DNA from: Sycobia sp. Sy_11 | Lineage: Eukaryota > Arthropoda > Insecta > Hymenoptera > Epichrysomallidae | NCBI GenBank assembly: GCA_018907035.1 | Contig: JACCIC010000034.1 | Span: 1,740,001 to 1,804,000 of the forward strand | DNA: 64,000 bases | Reading direction: 5' to 3' | In this document: in pieces, positions 45,630 through 58,579 of the stretch | Numbering within the stretch: position 1 is the first letter of the stretch | How the letters are laid out: the number at the start of each line of letters is the position of its first letter | Notes under the pieces: generated by a model | Seen by the model: the letters and a program-made list of their open reading frames with translations, nothing else | Told to the model about the DNA's origin: nothing | The model's database searches: none | Position numbers and translations under genes: made by a program

Positions 45630-47640
45630 TATTTTACTTAATAGATTATATTAGAAAGACTGTAAGACTGGTAAAAATGTTTATTAATTTAATTCAGAAT
45701 AGTCAACATAAGTACAATTTTTAATTCTAGGTTTCTAATGTGACTTGTCAATTTTAATATAAGATGTCTCTAAAACACTTTGTTGGATTAACACAGCCTT
45801 AATATAGAACCAGCAGACCTACACATGAAATACGCATTAGAGTTTATTGTACTTATATTACAATTGGCGTTCCAAGCGGTTATATTATGTTAAACGTTAC
45901 AGTTGTTTAAAATATTCTGCGTCACACGTATTTTACTTATATTCTGCCTTTCAGCTGGTTTTTTCACTTCTTACGTGACAATATTTTAGGATCTACATAG
46001 AAATTTCTTATCAATTTCGTAATTTAATTTTAACAGTTTAGACTTGTCAAATCAGATATTCCTTTATCGGTTTCTAAAAAATACAATTTCAAAGTATATT
46101 TCACCCGTATGTTCTTTTCGTTTCCTTATATTCCAGACATCATATTGTATAGATATTAAATTACAATTGGTATTTTCATTTTTTGTTAACGGTATAAAGT
46201 TATTGAATTCAGAATAATATATGTAAAATGTAATACGAATCTCCAAAACTTTTAATACAGCTCGTGTAAATAATCAATAAAAATACATAGTTTTTCTAAC
46301 AAATTTTTTCTAAATACTTCGAAAATCCATCAAATTTCTTTTTTTTCGCATGTGCGTTTCATGCTGTTGCCAATTTTCAGAACGATGGTACATCTTAATA
46401 AAAAGTAACGAAACCATCTTAAAAATTAAAATATAAATGGCTTTCTAAAAATAAATTAATGTTTCAAAATTCTAAAATTAAAATTGTTAAAAACGAAAAA
46501 GTTGTTGAATAGATGTTTTTTTTTTTCTAAATCGTAAATCTATATTCTATAAATTTAATTTGATAGTACTAAAGTTTATGAACGTCTTTATCACCAATAT
46601 TTAATGTGGCTATGGAAATGATTTTATAACATTTGTACTATATATGGTAGCATTTTATAACTTCTAAGAATGTAAAACATTCGAATTCTGGCATGTAATT
46701 AAAAATGATCATAAAATATAAATCTATATATCTATCTAAACGACAAAAAATTTTATGCTTTTATGAGAGACAGCATACAGTATTATATATTGTCAATAGT
46801 AATAATTTTAGAATGAAGCAAGTTCGCGTTGTATAATCTCAGAAATCATGCTCATATCAAATTAGTCAATTATAAAAATATTCATTAGAAAGTGAATCAG
46901 TAGTATCTAAATAGCGAAAACTTTATATCTGGATAAAGTAAAACAGAATGTTAAAATGACTACTTCGTTGTAATCTAATTCCAAGCTAAAAAAATAATTA
47001 TGATCATCGGCCTCTTTTCGAGTACGCTCTACACGCTCAAGATGGATTCCTTTTTCCAGGATATTTTCTTAGCCACATGCATTATTCGTTAGTCCAGTCT
47101 TCACGATTCAAGATTTTTAATAAACGACACTCAAAACTAACGCCCGCTGCTCGCCGCTGCTTCATCCATCCTTGAGCATAATAATGATATCAAATTATAT
47201 AATTAATTTAATTTATTAATTAATAAAAACAATAATTACAAATATAAAAAATTGTCATTACAAAGTTTGAAAAAAGCATATTCCTGAAAGACGTATAAAA
47301 TATCGTATTCATTTCATCAGTTATTATTTGAAATGTTATTTACTATCAATTAATATAGATATATAGCAAATTAATTGTTAGTGCTTAATATACATACATT
47401 AAACTTTTGCTACATTCCTTCAATAGACAACAACAGCTTTGAGCACTTTAATATTTCCACACGTTCAAAAAAACTTCACTGGGCACATTTGTGGCTTTCA
47501 TCATCCTCGGAAACTTCTTGTTTTTAATATCGGAAAGGCGATCCGTGTAAAAACTGAGTCCCGACGCGCTACTGAAGAGCGGAAACTTAAATTGAAAATT
47601 ATAGAGGCTAAATATTAATATGAAAACTAGTGCAATATTC
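45630..47640. other. Gene-free AT-rich stretch
   Basis: Nothing recognisable. Confidence 0.55.

Positions 47641-47677
<37 letters not shown>
47641..47677. repeat. Compound (TA)n(TG)n microsatellite
   Basis: About 6 TA and 12 TG units. Confidence 0.95.
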
Positions 47678-47952
47678 ACACACGCACACACATAAGTTTA
47701 AAATTCGTGCTATAATTACGTTCCTGAAAAACCGCAGAAATATAAAACTTCTCCGACTCGCTCGGCGTTTCATTTTAAAAATATACGTATAATTCTTCCC
47801 CTGCTCGAGTAAAGGAGGAGGGGGCTCGTTCCCTTTTCATTTCTCCCCTCCTTCCCCCATTGCCACTTATGTTTACATAATTGCGAACGAAAGGAAGAAA
47901 TATCTCTCGCGATCTTTTCGTATATATAAGAACGAGAAACACGCGTAACTCC

Positions 47953-47955
<3 letters not shown>

Positions 47956-48001
<46 letters not shown>
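47956..48001. repeat. Microsatellite (TA)n
   Basis: About 23 TA units. Confidence 0.97.
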
Positions 48002-48008
<7 letters not shown>

Positions 48009-48069
48009 GGGCGTTCGCGATGCACGGCACGGCGCGTGGTGTGATTTTATTCTTTTTTTCTTCTTTTAG

Positions 48070-48300
48070 CACGCATTTTCTGCCGGCGCGCCGCCGCCCG
48101 CGCGGCAGCATCAGAGAGCAGCGCCACCGACGTATACACCAAAGAAAACGCGCGACGGGACTCGGGACGTATATATAGTATCAAGCAGGCGCCCATATCG
48201 CTCGCAGTGCGCGGAGGCGCGAGTCTGGATGGTGATACGGTGCAACGAGGCGGCGCGGCGCGCGGTTTTTATGGAAGTCGGATGTTTGCGCCCGGGAGCA
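48070..48300 (+). promoter_or_regulatory. CpG-rich islet with a possible TATA-type core promoter
   Basis: A 230-base CpG-rich islet sits between two long TA tracts. On plus, TATATATAG (48170-48178) is followed 36 bases later by cgCAGTgc (A at 48206), loosely like an arthropod TATA-initiator pair; the usual spacing is nearer 30, and TA-rich sequence is common here, so chance is likely. No open frame downstream supports a gene. Confidence 0.15.
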
Positions 48301-48304
48301 CTGG

Positions 48305-48306
<2 letters not shown>

Positions 48307-48361
<55 letters not shown>
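48307..48361. repeat. Microsatellite (TA)n
   Basis: About 27 TA units. Confidence 0.97.
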
Positions 48362-48363
<2 letters not shown>

Positions 48364-48577
48364 GAGGACTATACGAGTGACGAATGAAATCATCCCGCAT
48401 CCTTCCTATCTCGACCTCGCGGACGCGCTTCTCATATTAAATTTAGTCGCCATCACATCATACAACCTCCCAACTGCTGTCCCCTCCCCTTCCCTCTGGG
48501 CGGTGCTGGGTTCCTCGCTACACGCTCAGCAGCGATCATTTTTACGAGCCAATCATTTACGGGTGAATAACTTCTTG

Positions 48578-48580
<3 letters not shown>

Positions 48581-48622
<42 letters not shown>
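48581..48622. repeat. Microsatellite (CT)n
   Basis: About 21 CT units. Confidence 0.97.
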
Positions 48623-48627
<5 letters not shown>

Positions 48628-50840
48628 GGTTTCGAGAGAGGACTGAGAAATAAAGAGAAGGGGGGGGCGACACGCGAAGCAAAGACACGTGTTCGAAATT
48701 AAAACTCCGGAGTGCGAGCGCTTTAAATCTTACAGTTTTTAAGGGGAGTATAGTATTATTATGTAGGACCACGGGGAGGGCCCAGCAGAACGAGTTATAA
48801 AAAGCGGCCTATAAAGGCAGTTGATATCGCGCGCGACTGCCCCTTATCGTTGCAGTTTCTCTTTTGCCCCCTTTTTTTCGGTCATGCTGCGACGACGATA
48901 CGGTCGCTCTCCAACGGGGGAGAGAAGGCGCGCATTATCACCTAATCGTAACTTTCAAAATGCACGAGCAAACGGTCTCTTAATAGGTATAAGTCTCACG
49001 GCTATATGCAAAGCGTGCTCTTTAAATCCTCCAAACGCGCTACTTCTGAATTTTCCTGGGATATATATAGTATATCCATAAATCAATTCTTTGAGTTTTG
49101 TTGAATTTTGACGAAAATTATTTTGCTCCAAATTGAACAGCGGAGCTTTAATATTATTATAATTACAGCCATTTAAGATTTTCAACGCTTAAGCAGCTTT
49201 GAATTATTAATAATTTCACGCGATATAAAAAATTAATTTGTTTTGCAATCTTGTAATCTATATTATAAAGTGATAAGTGTAGTTAAAAATAATTTATAAA
49301 ATGCTAAATTTTTGCATTAATTAATTCACTTATTAAATATATTGAATATCAATGGTAATACATTATAAAGCTCCTGCCGACATCAAGATGGCTATTGTAT
49401 TTTAATTTTTAGTCGTGGCATTTTATTAATATTTGAAAAACCTATATAACAAACGTTACTTTATAAGTTAAGATAACATTTGAACCGGTTCTTAAAGAGG
49501 ATGAGTGAGACATTCATCTAGAATTATTAGTTCAATTATTCATTATGCATGATTATTTAAAATTTTTATTTAAATTATAATCCTATCTATAATTCAATGT
49601 ATCACCCGAATATTTCAATATTATCATGCATTTTTTCTACGTACAAAAAACGGGACAAAAAAGTAGAATGTATAAAAACATCAATGCGGTACAAGTTAAT
49701 ACAAGTTTCGTCCGTAGTACAAGAAAAAACCCAATTGATATCACACTTGCTTCGAAATTTTGATCACAAAGCTAGATGTTTCTATTTGAACGAGCTCCCG
49801 AGTATTAATAGTTTACGTCAGTTGTTATTGGAATTCAAAAGATTCGTTAAATAGTTTTTGAGATTTTCATAAACATGCAAACAAACGCTATCTCTTTATT
49901 ATATGAATAATCTAATATAATGGCATTTTATAAAGCTTCAAAAGAAGTTGCAATTAGCTCTGGTGAGTATATACAAAATGCAGTTTTTTTTCAGTACGAA
50001 ATTCTAAATATTTTAAGAGATGCTAACATTGCAACATTAAGAAACTTCATTAATTCTTTTGCTGGAAAACAACAACGGCTTGAGAAAATTATTGATATAT
50101 TTATGTAAGGTGCTTACTTAAGATATCATGGTTTGTCAGTATTTTCATTGGTATTGAAAACTCTCGAACCCGCGCAGGTCGACGTCGGATCGGTGAAAAA
50201 GAAATAAAAACGGCTCTTTTCGTATTCGTCGTCGGTATTCGTATACGCTCGCGCTTCTTGGAAAGCCCGCGAGAGAACCGTAAGTTGTCGCGGGGAGCTT
50301 ATCGAGCATCGAGCCGCGAGCGGTCCCATATTTTCGGGATGGGGGCGCATTTATATCGCCCGATCGCCAACCATACAAGCTCGCTTATTACTTATGCATG
50401 CGTGGACATGATACTCTGCCATCGAAAGACATTATACCGGTCGTGTCCACAGCTATTCTAAGACTTTGGTTTTTATTTAATACAGCGATACCGAGATCGA
50501 ACAAACGTTATTATAGTCGGGTTGTAAAGAAATTTTGTAATTCTATGTAATAAAGCGAGATAGAGTGAAGGGGGGCAGGGAGAGCATCGTTAGACACACA
50601 ACTCCAAGTGTATAATTGCAATGACAAGCTCCCAACACTATTCGAACGATAGATGTTCGCGAAAATTTTTCACGATCGCACACGATTTACGTAATAAAAA
50701 TTTACGGCTTTGAGGAGAGAAATCGTACAGCAGGATACATTTCGGGCCACGAGGGAGGTCTTGATCGAGCTCGCGGTGAAACGCCGTTCATATGGCACGA
50801 ACGGTAAATAACGGACGAGCGTTCTCGTAATTCGTCAAAT

Positions 50841-50842
<2 letters not shown>
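48623..50842. other. Gene-free stretch with two small unrecognised frames
   Basis: Two ATG-started plus frames lie close together, 49597-49854 (85 residues) and 49920-50108 (62 residues, starting MAFYKASKEVAISSGEYIQN). Neither is low-complexity and neither matches a family I know; they could be chance or relics of something decayed. 50150-50400 is CpG-richer. Confidence 0.35.

Positions 50843-50899
<57 letters not shown>
50843..50899. repeat. Microsatellite (TA)n
   Basis: About 28 TA units. Confidence 0.97.
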
Positions 50900-50904
<5 letters not shown>

Positions 50905-53900
50905 ATATAAGTAACGTCTTAGAGTTATATATGCAACCTATGTAGAAAATACATCGTACTGCCACGCGCTGGAGATATACTTTTTTCCTCATTCTAACCT
51001 ATAAATCACACCTTCACCGCTTGATTCCGGTTCTCATGAGGAAAAATTTAGTCCTTAGCTAGTACGAAAAGGCTTTTTTACGGATCTCGATACAACCCTC
51101 GGCTTCGCCTCGGGCCGCAAACCTCTCGTTTCGTCAATAAAGCCTTTCCGTACTCGTTAAGAAATGTACTATTCCTACCCTCTCCCATACTTCTCCTATA
51201 TATAAACTCAAACCGAACCATCGCCGTTATATAGACGATTTCTTCCTTATATCGATTGATCTTGCCTTCCGTTATCGCTGATCGGTGCCTGATGCATTCG
51301 GTATATACATTCGTCGCGTCGCCTTCTGCGTCGCTGGTACATAAAATTCTCTGTTTATATATATAATATAGTGCGCGTGCCATAGAAACGGGAAACGATC
51401 GCTTACTGCTTCTTGCTTTTCTCGTTCGTCAACTGGACTCAATAAGCTTTCTATCGCCTTCGATGGCGCTGTCATTTTTACTCGCATCTTCGCCCTCCGA
51501 GCCTGCTGCTAAAAAATCTTCTCATTTATATTTTCCCTTACAATATATACCGTTCTATACAATCTGTACATCTCGTCGCCTCCTCGAACATCTTGATAAT
51601 AAGAAGATACGACGATAGACAACGTTAAAAAAATGTCCATTAAATACCTAGAATCACGTAAGGATTTATTACGCGAAGGCACATAGGTACACTGTATAGG
51701 TGTATTGCCAATGTGTACTCATAGAAAAGAGCGCTTGCTCACTGAAACACCACCTGGATCATATAATATCAAATGATTTCTTGGCCGAACCACCCAGGAT
51801 TTTTATTAGATTATTATTAGATGCGAGTCGTTTTCTTCCGAAGGTTTCCTCACGTTTCTTCGTTGGATGTCAATTTTCGCGGTCATATGGCCCAGTTAGC
51901 GTATCCGTAAATTCGCCCAATTATAGTTCACGAAAAAACATCGCCCGTTTACGATTTAAGTCATTTTTATAAATTAACATCTACTTTTGTCAAATTATCA
52001 AACGATTAACAGAAAAATATTGCAAACAAAAAACTCAAGTCTTCTCATAACGAACCGAGATTGTTTAGTCTACTTATGACTAATGTAAAAATCGGAACGC
52101 GGACCTACCTCTGCTAGCGGTGTAATTTAAAGAAATGATTCTTTTATGAATTGAAACTATTATTGCTATTAATAAAATTGACAATAATAATCATTTAGAT
52201 TCATATGAATTATTATTTACCAGCACATAGTTATTATAAAAATCTGGTTCGTAAAATTCTTTATCAATTTTAATCAGTGAAATTTACCAAATATAATCTT
52301 ATTTAAATAATTATATTTGTTTATAACTATCATTTTTACTTAACGTAGATAAAAAGTTAATAAGACTTACCAATCATCCGGCATATATATCAAAATTTCT
52401 CCCAATACTCTCGAATGATTGTGCGTGCGTGTGGGAGAGGGACAGAGGTTGCAGAGAGAAAGAGTTAACTTATTAATTCTGCCATGGCTTTCCGCGAGAT
52501 TGCCATATACCACGCCGTACACGATGTAAAGTTTCCTTGCGCAGATGCCCATCGTTGCCCACACATTACTAATGCATAATATATAGCGGATGCTGCGCGC
52601 ACGTGCCGAGCTTGAGCCTCGCCGGCTTGAACAGCATCTCCCATTTCCCAGCGCATAAACATATTATGTATACATGTATATATACATATATATAGAAGTA
52701 CCACGCAACATCCCGCGCGCGGTCCGCGGGTAACAGATGTAAAGCACCGGTCCCCATTTGCATATTAATATTTGTTCAATGTACCTATGCCTACATAAAG
52801 GTGGCACGCGCGCCCGAATCCTTCTCTACTGTATTAGTATGGCAGCCTGGTGCCCTACTGCCTGCTGCAGCGTCAGCAACAGTTGGAAAAAATTATCCCT
52901 ATATATATAGGTGTGTGTATAATCGATGTTAAAAACGGAATCCCATCGATCGAATTAAAAGTTTTGAAAAATGATGATTATGGAAAATTCTTTAGCGCTA
53001 AATATGCAAAGACGATGGCTTATCCAGTCTTTCATCTATTTTTAACTGTATTCAGAAAATTTTTAGATGAATAAGCTGAAAAAATATTGACTGATTTGCG
53101 TACTTCTATCTTTTGTAATAAGGACGTAAGTAATTATAGAACATTTCTAATAGATTTAATTAAAATAAATACATTTATTTCAAATCATATGTTATATGCT
53201 ATTTTATTTTAAATTTTGTAGGAATTGTCAAACAAATGTTAATGAAAAACATTGCTTAAATTTTTGAAAGAACGTACAATATATCATTTTTATATCTGTA
53301 ATCTCTTCCGATGGATTGCGAAATAATGTACAGTAATCGAGGCCTATGAAGACTGCGAAAGCTCACAGACACTTTAGTATATAGAGTAAAGCACTCTGAA
53401 AATGTGACACCAAATGTGCCTCCATCCATTGATATAACCATGAATAATGTATACATGAAAAACTTGCCTTCAAGAGGCTCCCGCGCCTGTTGATTTTCAT
53501 GCGTGCTCCGCTTATGTAGACAAACACGCATCGAACATCTCCTTCGTTGAATCGTAGATACATTAGAGTATTCTAGAATTGTATCTAAAATTTGCTGAAT
53601 ATATAAATAAAACGACCTTAATGATAATCCTAAGAAAAGGATGTTTTATAACATCGTATCTAGGCTGCACACATTCAGAGGAAAGAATTTATATTAATCA
53701 ACAACTAAATTTAAAAATAATTTATGACTCAATGCTAAGATATCTCATTCGTCAGTAAATACCATATGCATCGTACTTGCGTCCTATTCGGTATTTTAAA
53801 TATTAAACTATTGTACGTGATTTATATATTTATAATAAAAATTTAAATATATACTATAAAGAAGAAATTTTTCCGAACGATGTGACAAAAAGATAGAGAA

Positions 53901-54289
53901 TATGCTTTAAAATTAAATTTTACTAATAATAAAATTGTCCATGGTACATAAACCAAGTTTAATATAATAATTGATCGAATTGAACAACATTACCCCCTAA
54001 TAAATTTAAGTATACATATGTTGAATCTATATATATTATACCTGGACGTAATTATAATCGCAAATTTAGTAATCATATTATACTCAAGACGGCAGATGAA
54101 CTTTAGGAAGCAAGCGTTTTTCAAAGGGCCGTTTAACGGATATAGATGTAAAAGTCCGGAAGTCCGACTACACAGATGTTTTCCGGGCACCAGTAGGTCT
54201 GAAAACAGGTCAAATCTTATAACATCTCCCATTAGCCGATCTGTCCATATAGCTATATGGATATTTATACACACATACACACACATACA
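50900..54289. other. Gene-free stretch
   Basis: 51060-51500 has balanced composition and a 101-residue minus frame (51078-51383) with no family resemblance; 52370-52830 is CpG-richer; the rest is AT-rich. Nothing is confidently coding. Confidence 0.5.
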
Positions 54290-54435
54290 CGTCTGTGTGC
54301 ATGCGCGCGTGCGTGTGCGTGTGCGTGTATGTGTCTACAGACAGCACGTGCGGAAGAAGCTTTAATCGAACCTGCAGCGCGACATCGCGGCACACGCCGT
54401 CCGGGAGCTGCCATGGGCGCTCTGCTCCTTTCCGT

Positions 54436-54490
<55 letters not shown>

Positions 54491-54735
54491 CTATATATAG
54501 GTATATTTATTTGAACAGAACAAGAGAGAAAGAGCGAGCGAGAGAGAGAGAGAGAGAGCCGCGGCATCGCGACGCACGCATCAGGACGAGCCGGCGAACA
54601 TAACAGCAGGTGATACCCGCAGCTGCTGGTCGGCGCGCCTACCGCGCACATCAGTTGGACAGCTGGACCGATACGCCGTGCATTCCGCTGATAAGGCGCG
54701 CGTATGGCGGGAGTACTGCGTCCGATGCCGCACGC

Positions 54736-54770
<35 letters not shown>

Positions 54771-55090
54771 CATATATATACATGTACAAGGTAGCTTTTA
54801 CGTAAACTCGACGGCTCGATTTTCTCCCCCGGGAACAGCTCATGCACGCGTGCCGTCCTCGTGGCAGGGCGCGCGTGTCGCACGCGCGCCGACTCTTTCG
54901 GACATCTGTGGATTTATATGCCCGCTTCGGAATTCGAGAAATGCCCCCGTGCGCGCGCGCGCGCGCAAGGCTCGCGTGGTGCCGAGGGGAGGGGGGATAG
55001 AAAAGCGAAGAAAAGACTCCGGAGAATTCAGGGCCTCCTTTTCCTTTCACTCCCTCCCCCTACCAGGCCTCTTTCTCGGACAGCTCCGTA
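54290..55090. other. CpG-rich islet with embedded microsatellites
   Basis: About 800 bases of CpG-rich sequence contain GT, TA (54440-54486; 54736-54765), GA (54537-54558) and GC alternations. Long frames on both strands, up to 261 residues at 54265-55050 on minus, read straight through TA and GT tracts and are not credible proteins. Confidence 0.6.
54440..54486. repeat. Microsatellite (TA)n
   Basis: About 23 TA units. Confidence 0.97.
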
Positions 55091-55559
55091 GGGAAATTTT
55101 GGTAATCGTATGTTAGATATAATATATAATATATATACACATATAGGAATGGAAATCGATGCTACCAATATATGGTTTACAAATGTATATATGACCAACG
55201 GCATGAGTTGTTCTATCATGATGTTTTCTTAATTCGAAACTATATTGAAATTCGGCAGCTACAGTACATGTTTTTTCTTTTCTTAAGTACAATTATCATG
55301 CACTGCCCAATCAGCGATAAAAAATGCTCAATTTTGAAAAGTTTATTACCTTTATCTTTAGAACAGCGGGTTCTACTTTTTCTTTTTTTCTTAAAGAAAG
55401 GCTCAAGTCTCTAATTTTTATCCTTTGCTCACATTTTTATGAGTTCTAGTTCCGATTTACGCAATTTTGAAATCGAGAGCCATCTTTTAGACCATAATGA
55501 AAGAGTTAATGAACATAGAAACAAAAAAGATCGTAGCCCGACGTCTAGTTTTTAGAAGC

Positions 55560-55860
55560 CAAAGGGATCAATTGTATTTTTGTACCATTTTTCGAAAAAA
55601 AATTAGCCTTTCTTAAAATCTTGTAAAATCATCTGCACAAATCATATTTTAAGGATTTTTTTAAAATTAAATTTAAAAAAAATAACAAAACTTAAATTTT
55701 TGTTTCAACAGGACACAAATTACTTGATACATTTTGGCCAATTGTGAACCTTTGCAAATTTATGAATAAAAACACCATTTTGATCATTTTATAGCCTTTC
55801 TTCAAAATACTGTAAAGTTGGTATGAAAATCTCAGAAATGACCAATTCAAATTATTAACG
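55560..55860. repeat. Imperfect direct repeat, period about 188 bases
   Basis: The word tagcctttctt at 55604 recurs at 55792, with accatttt just upstream and aaaat(c/a)(t/c)tgtaaa just downstream in both. Two diverged units of an AT-rich repeat; no family assigned. Confidence 0.5.
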
Positions 55861-58203
55861 AGTGTTTCATTGGCAAAAATAATGTATATTAATGTACCCC
55901 GTTAATGAGAAGTCTTTAGGAATAATTTATACGTCGACTACATCCGTCATATTTAAAAAATCACTTTACAGTAAGAGCAATAAATATCCGACATCCCGCC
56001 CTCTCATCAATGTCTATTCTTATTTCCTACTGTAGAATAACACAGTAATATCGTACTGGCATGCTTTTACTTTGGGAAATGATTTCAATTGAATTATAAA
56101 GACTACACCTAAACATAATTATAAAAGGGTAAGTCGTATACAATGATTGTATGTGTTCAGCAAAGTTTCAAATAGTTATTGCGTTACGTGACAATGTTCG
56201 TCAGCGTAATGATCAAACGCTAATGTGGCTTTCGATAACAGGGGCATGGGGTTAACTTTTTAGTGTGATCACATAATGGTATAGCTTACAATGCACAAAA
56301 TCATGAATGCTATACCGCTCTTTGTACGTCGCTCGATAATGCGTATATCATGAATGTAAAATCTCAATAGAACATTTTACATTCAAATAAATGTGATATA
56401 TAAATAATTTAAGCTGCCTTTTTAGCGCTAATATATCTCTGCTGATTGATTATTCCATAAAATGAACAAAAGTTACTTCACTTACTGTTATTAAAGGGTT
56501 GATACGAAGAGGGCGACCTTCCCACCGTGTCTCTCTCTCTCTCTCTTTCAGATAAATTATTAAATTACAATAATTCACTTATATTAAAAGGCGTCTTAAT
56601 AAGATTCTTATTTACTATTGATAGAATCTTTAATAATTTGTAGTAGAAAGAATTACAACAATTTTAATACGAAAATTTATGACTTGTAATATATACATTC
56701 TGCCTATACAGCTCAAGAAGACTACAGCACAATTCCTGAGATAAACGATGGCACGACACAAGCTGCAAAATGAAAACTAATATATTTCGTAAACTTCAAG
56801 ACGAAAAGTTGGACAATTTGCCACTCACATGGCCTGGGTCCGAGTGAGAAATTGCCACTTATAAATTAATCGAAATGAGAATCTTTGAGTCCTACCAATG
56901 ACATACATCTCGCTTATATCTGGTCTTTTTTAATACTATGACAAAATTTAGTGTTTGAGAACATTAGCAGTATATGACAGTCAAACTCCCGTTATTTCTA
57001 TAAGAATCCTCGTAGAAACAGAAATATAAAATTGGATTATATTATATCTTTATGCAATATATTAATATCAGATCACTTTATACATAAGGCTGTAAGACCG
57101 ACTCAAATTATATATAGCATAATTAAAAATTCTACTTCTGTCGACTGATATAAAGCAAGTTAATATAAATATATGAATATTTCAAAGGCGTAGATTTACA
57201 TTACAAATTTACAAATTAGTTCTATGAACGGCCTTATTAATATTTCATCAACTTTTATAGATATAATTATATTTGTTGTAACGATATGAAGAGATTTTCT
57301 AGGACGTGAGATTACGTGATAGATGTTTTTGTGACAAATTCAGGATTTCCAATAAAGTTGAAATATTCGCAGGCGACGGCATATAGATAAACAACCACAT
57401 CCAGATACATTTTACTATAACCACGCACGTATATATACTATAATCCACTTTACTCTCGACTGCTGTCATAACCCTCTTAAAAATTTGGAATGATGAGGAG
57501 CCGTTGGGAAGGACGGAGGCAAACGGTGGCAATGCACACAGAGCCTGACCGAAACATCAATCATCTCCCTTGCACATACTCAACCCTTCCTCCTTGCCCC
57601 TTCATCGAGAACTAGCAACTCTCCAAGAACACGCTTTAAGCCATGAATACACTTTTTTCCAGGAGAAAGCGAGAGCAGCACTATCGTTCACTGTGCACTA
57701 AAATATTTTATTACCCTTTCTCGCTCTCTTTCTCTCTCGTCCTTTTATTCTTCTCCTGTGGCCAGCCCTTGCATTAAAAAATACTTACATATATAAAATT
57801 TTTCAAAAATAAGAACTGTTAGCATTCCGCAAAAATACCAAACAAAACTATACGTATCAAAAAACTTCAAGTACGTACAGAAATTCAAATCATTTATAAA
57901 TTATTTCTAGCAGGAGATAGAAAATTGTGGCAAAAACGGGACAAGATTTTCAGAAGACATTAGCAACTTAGGCAATATAATGAAATTGCACAAACACGGT
58001 TTTCGATCTCTTAGTTCTTTTCTGGCCGTTTTGTATCCGTAGCAGTTGACGCAATGTTATTTAGGTGCTTAATTAATTCTACTACATATCATTTGTCCAT
58101 AGTAAGTGATGTTGCACATGGCTCATATACGAGATGCGCTCGTAGATGCGAATAGTAAAATCCTTGGACCTTCGTCCTACGGACCTATATAACTTGTGTG
58201 TAT
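55861..58203. other. Gene-free AT-rich stretch
   Basis: Nothing recognisable. The segment 56951-56986 (acattagcagtatatgac and around) resembles 43742-43781, perhaps a small shared repeat. Confidence 0.5.
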
Positions 58204-58211
58204 GCGCGCGC

Positions 58212-58261
<50 letters not shown>
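58204..58261. repeat. Compound (GC)n(GT)n tract
   Basis: About 11 GC and 18 GT units, alternating purine-pyrimidine. Confidence 0.97.
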
Positions 58262-58263
<2 letters not shown>

Positions 58264-58494
58264 ACAGAAGGAGAAATCCAAGGTGGAGATGGCTAACAAC
58301 ATTATGCACTCACACCGCTGTACGATTTACCATATCTATAACATACACCGTGGTAGCTCGGTGTACGGCGGAACTAATAATATAACTTATTATATACAAT
58401 ATATAACAACGATGGCATCATTTCTGACCACGGCACTTCTTCTGCTTTACCACATCCTCCTTCTCCTCGTCCCTTCCCTCTTTTGAGTCACCCG

Positions 58495-58498
<4 letters not shown>

Positions 58499-58550
<52 letters not shown>
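58499..58550. repeat. Microsatellite (CT)n
   Basis: About 26 CT units, at the 5' edge of the LINE relic. Confidence 0.97.
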
Positions 58551-58553
<3 letters not shown>

Positions 58554-58579
58554 TTCTTTCCCTTTCTATTCTCCCCTTT

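Noticed and set aside
48796..48824. TATAAAAAG with CAGTT downstream
   Set aside because: Spacing of about 23 bases does not fit a core promoter.
54265..55116. Frames of up to 261 residues (minus) and 168 residues (plus)
   Set aside because: They read through TA, GT and GC tracts in a GC-rich islet, overlap each other on opposite strands and match no family.
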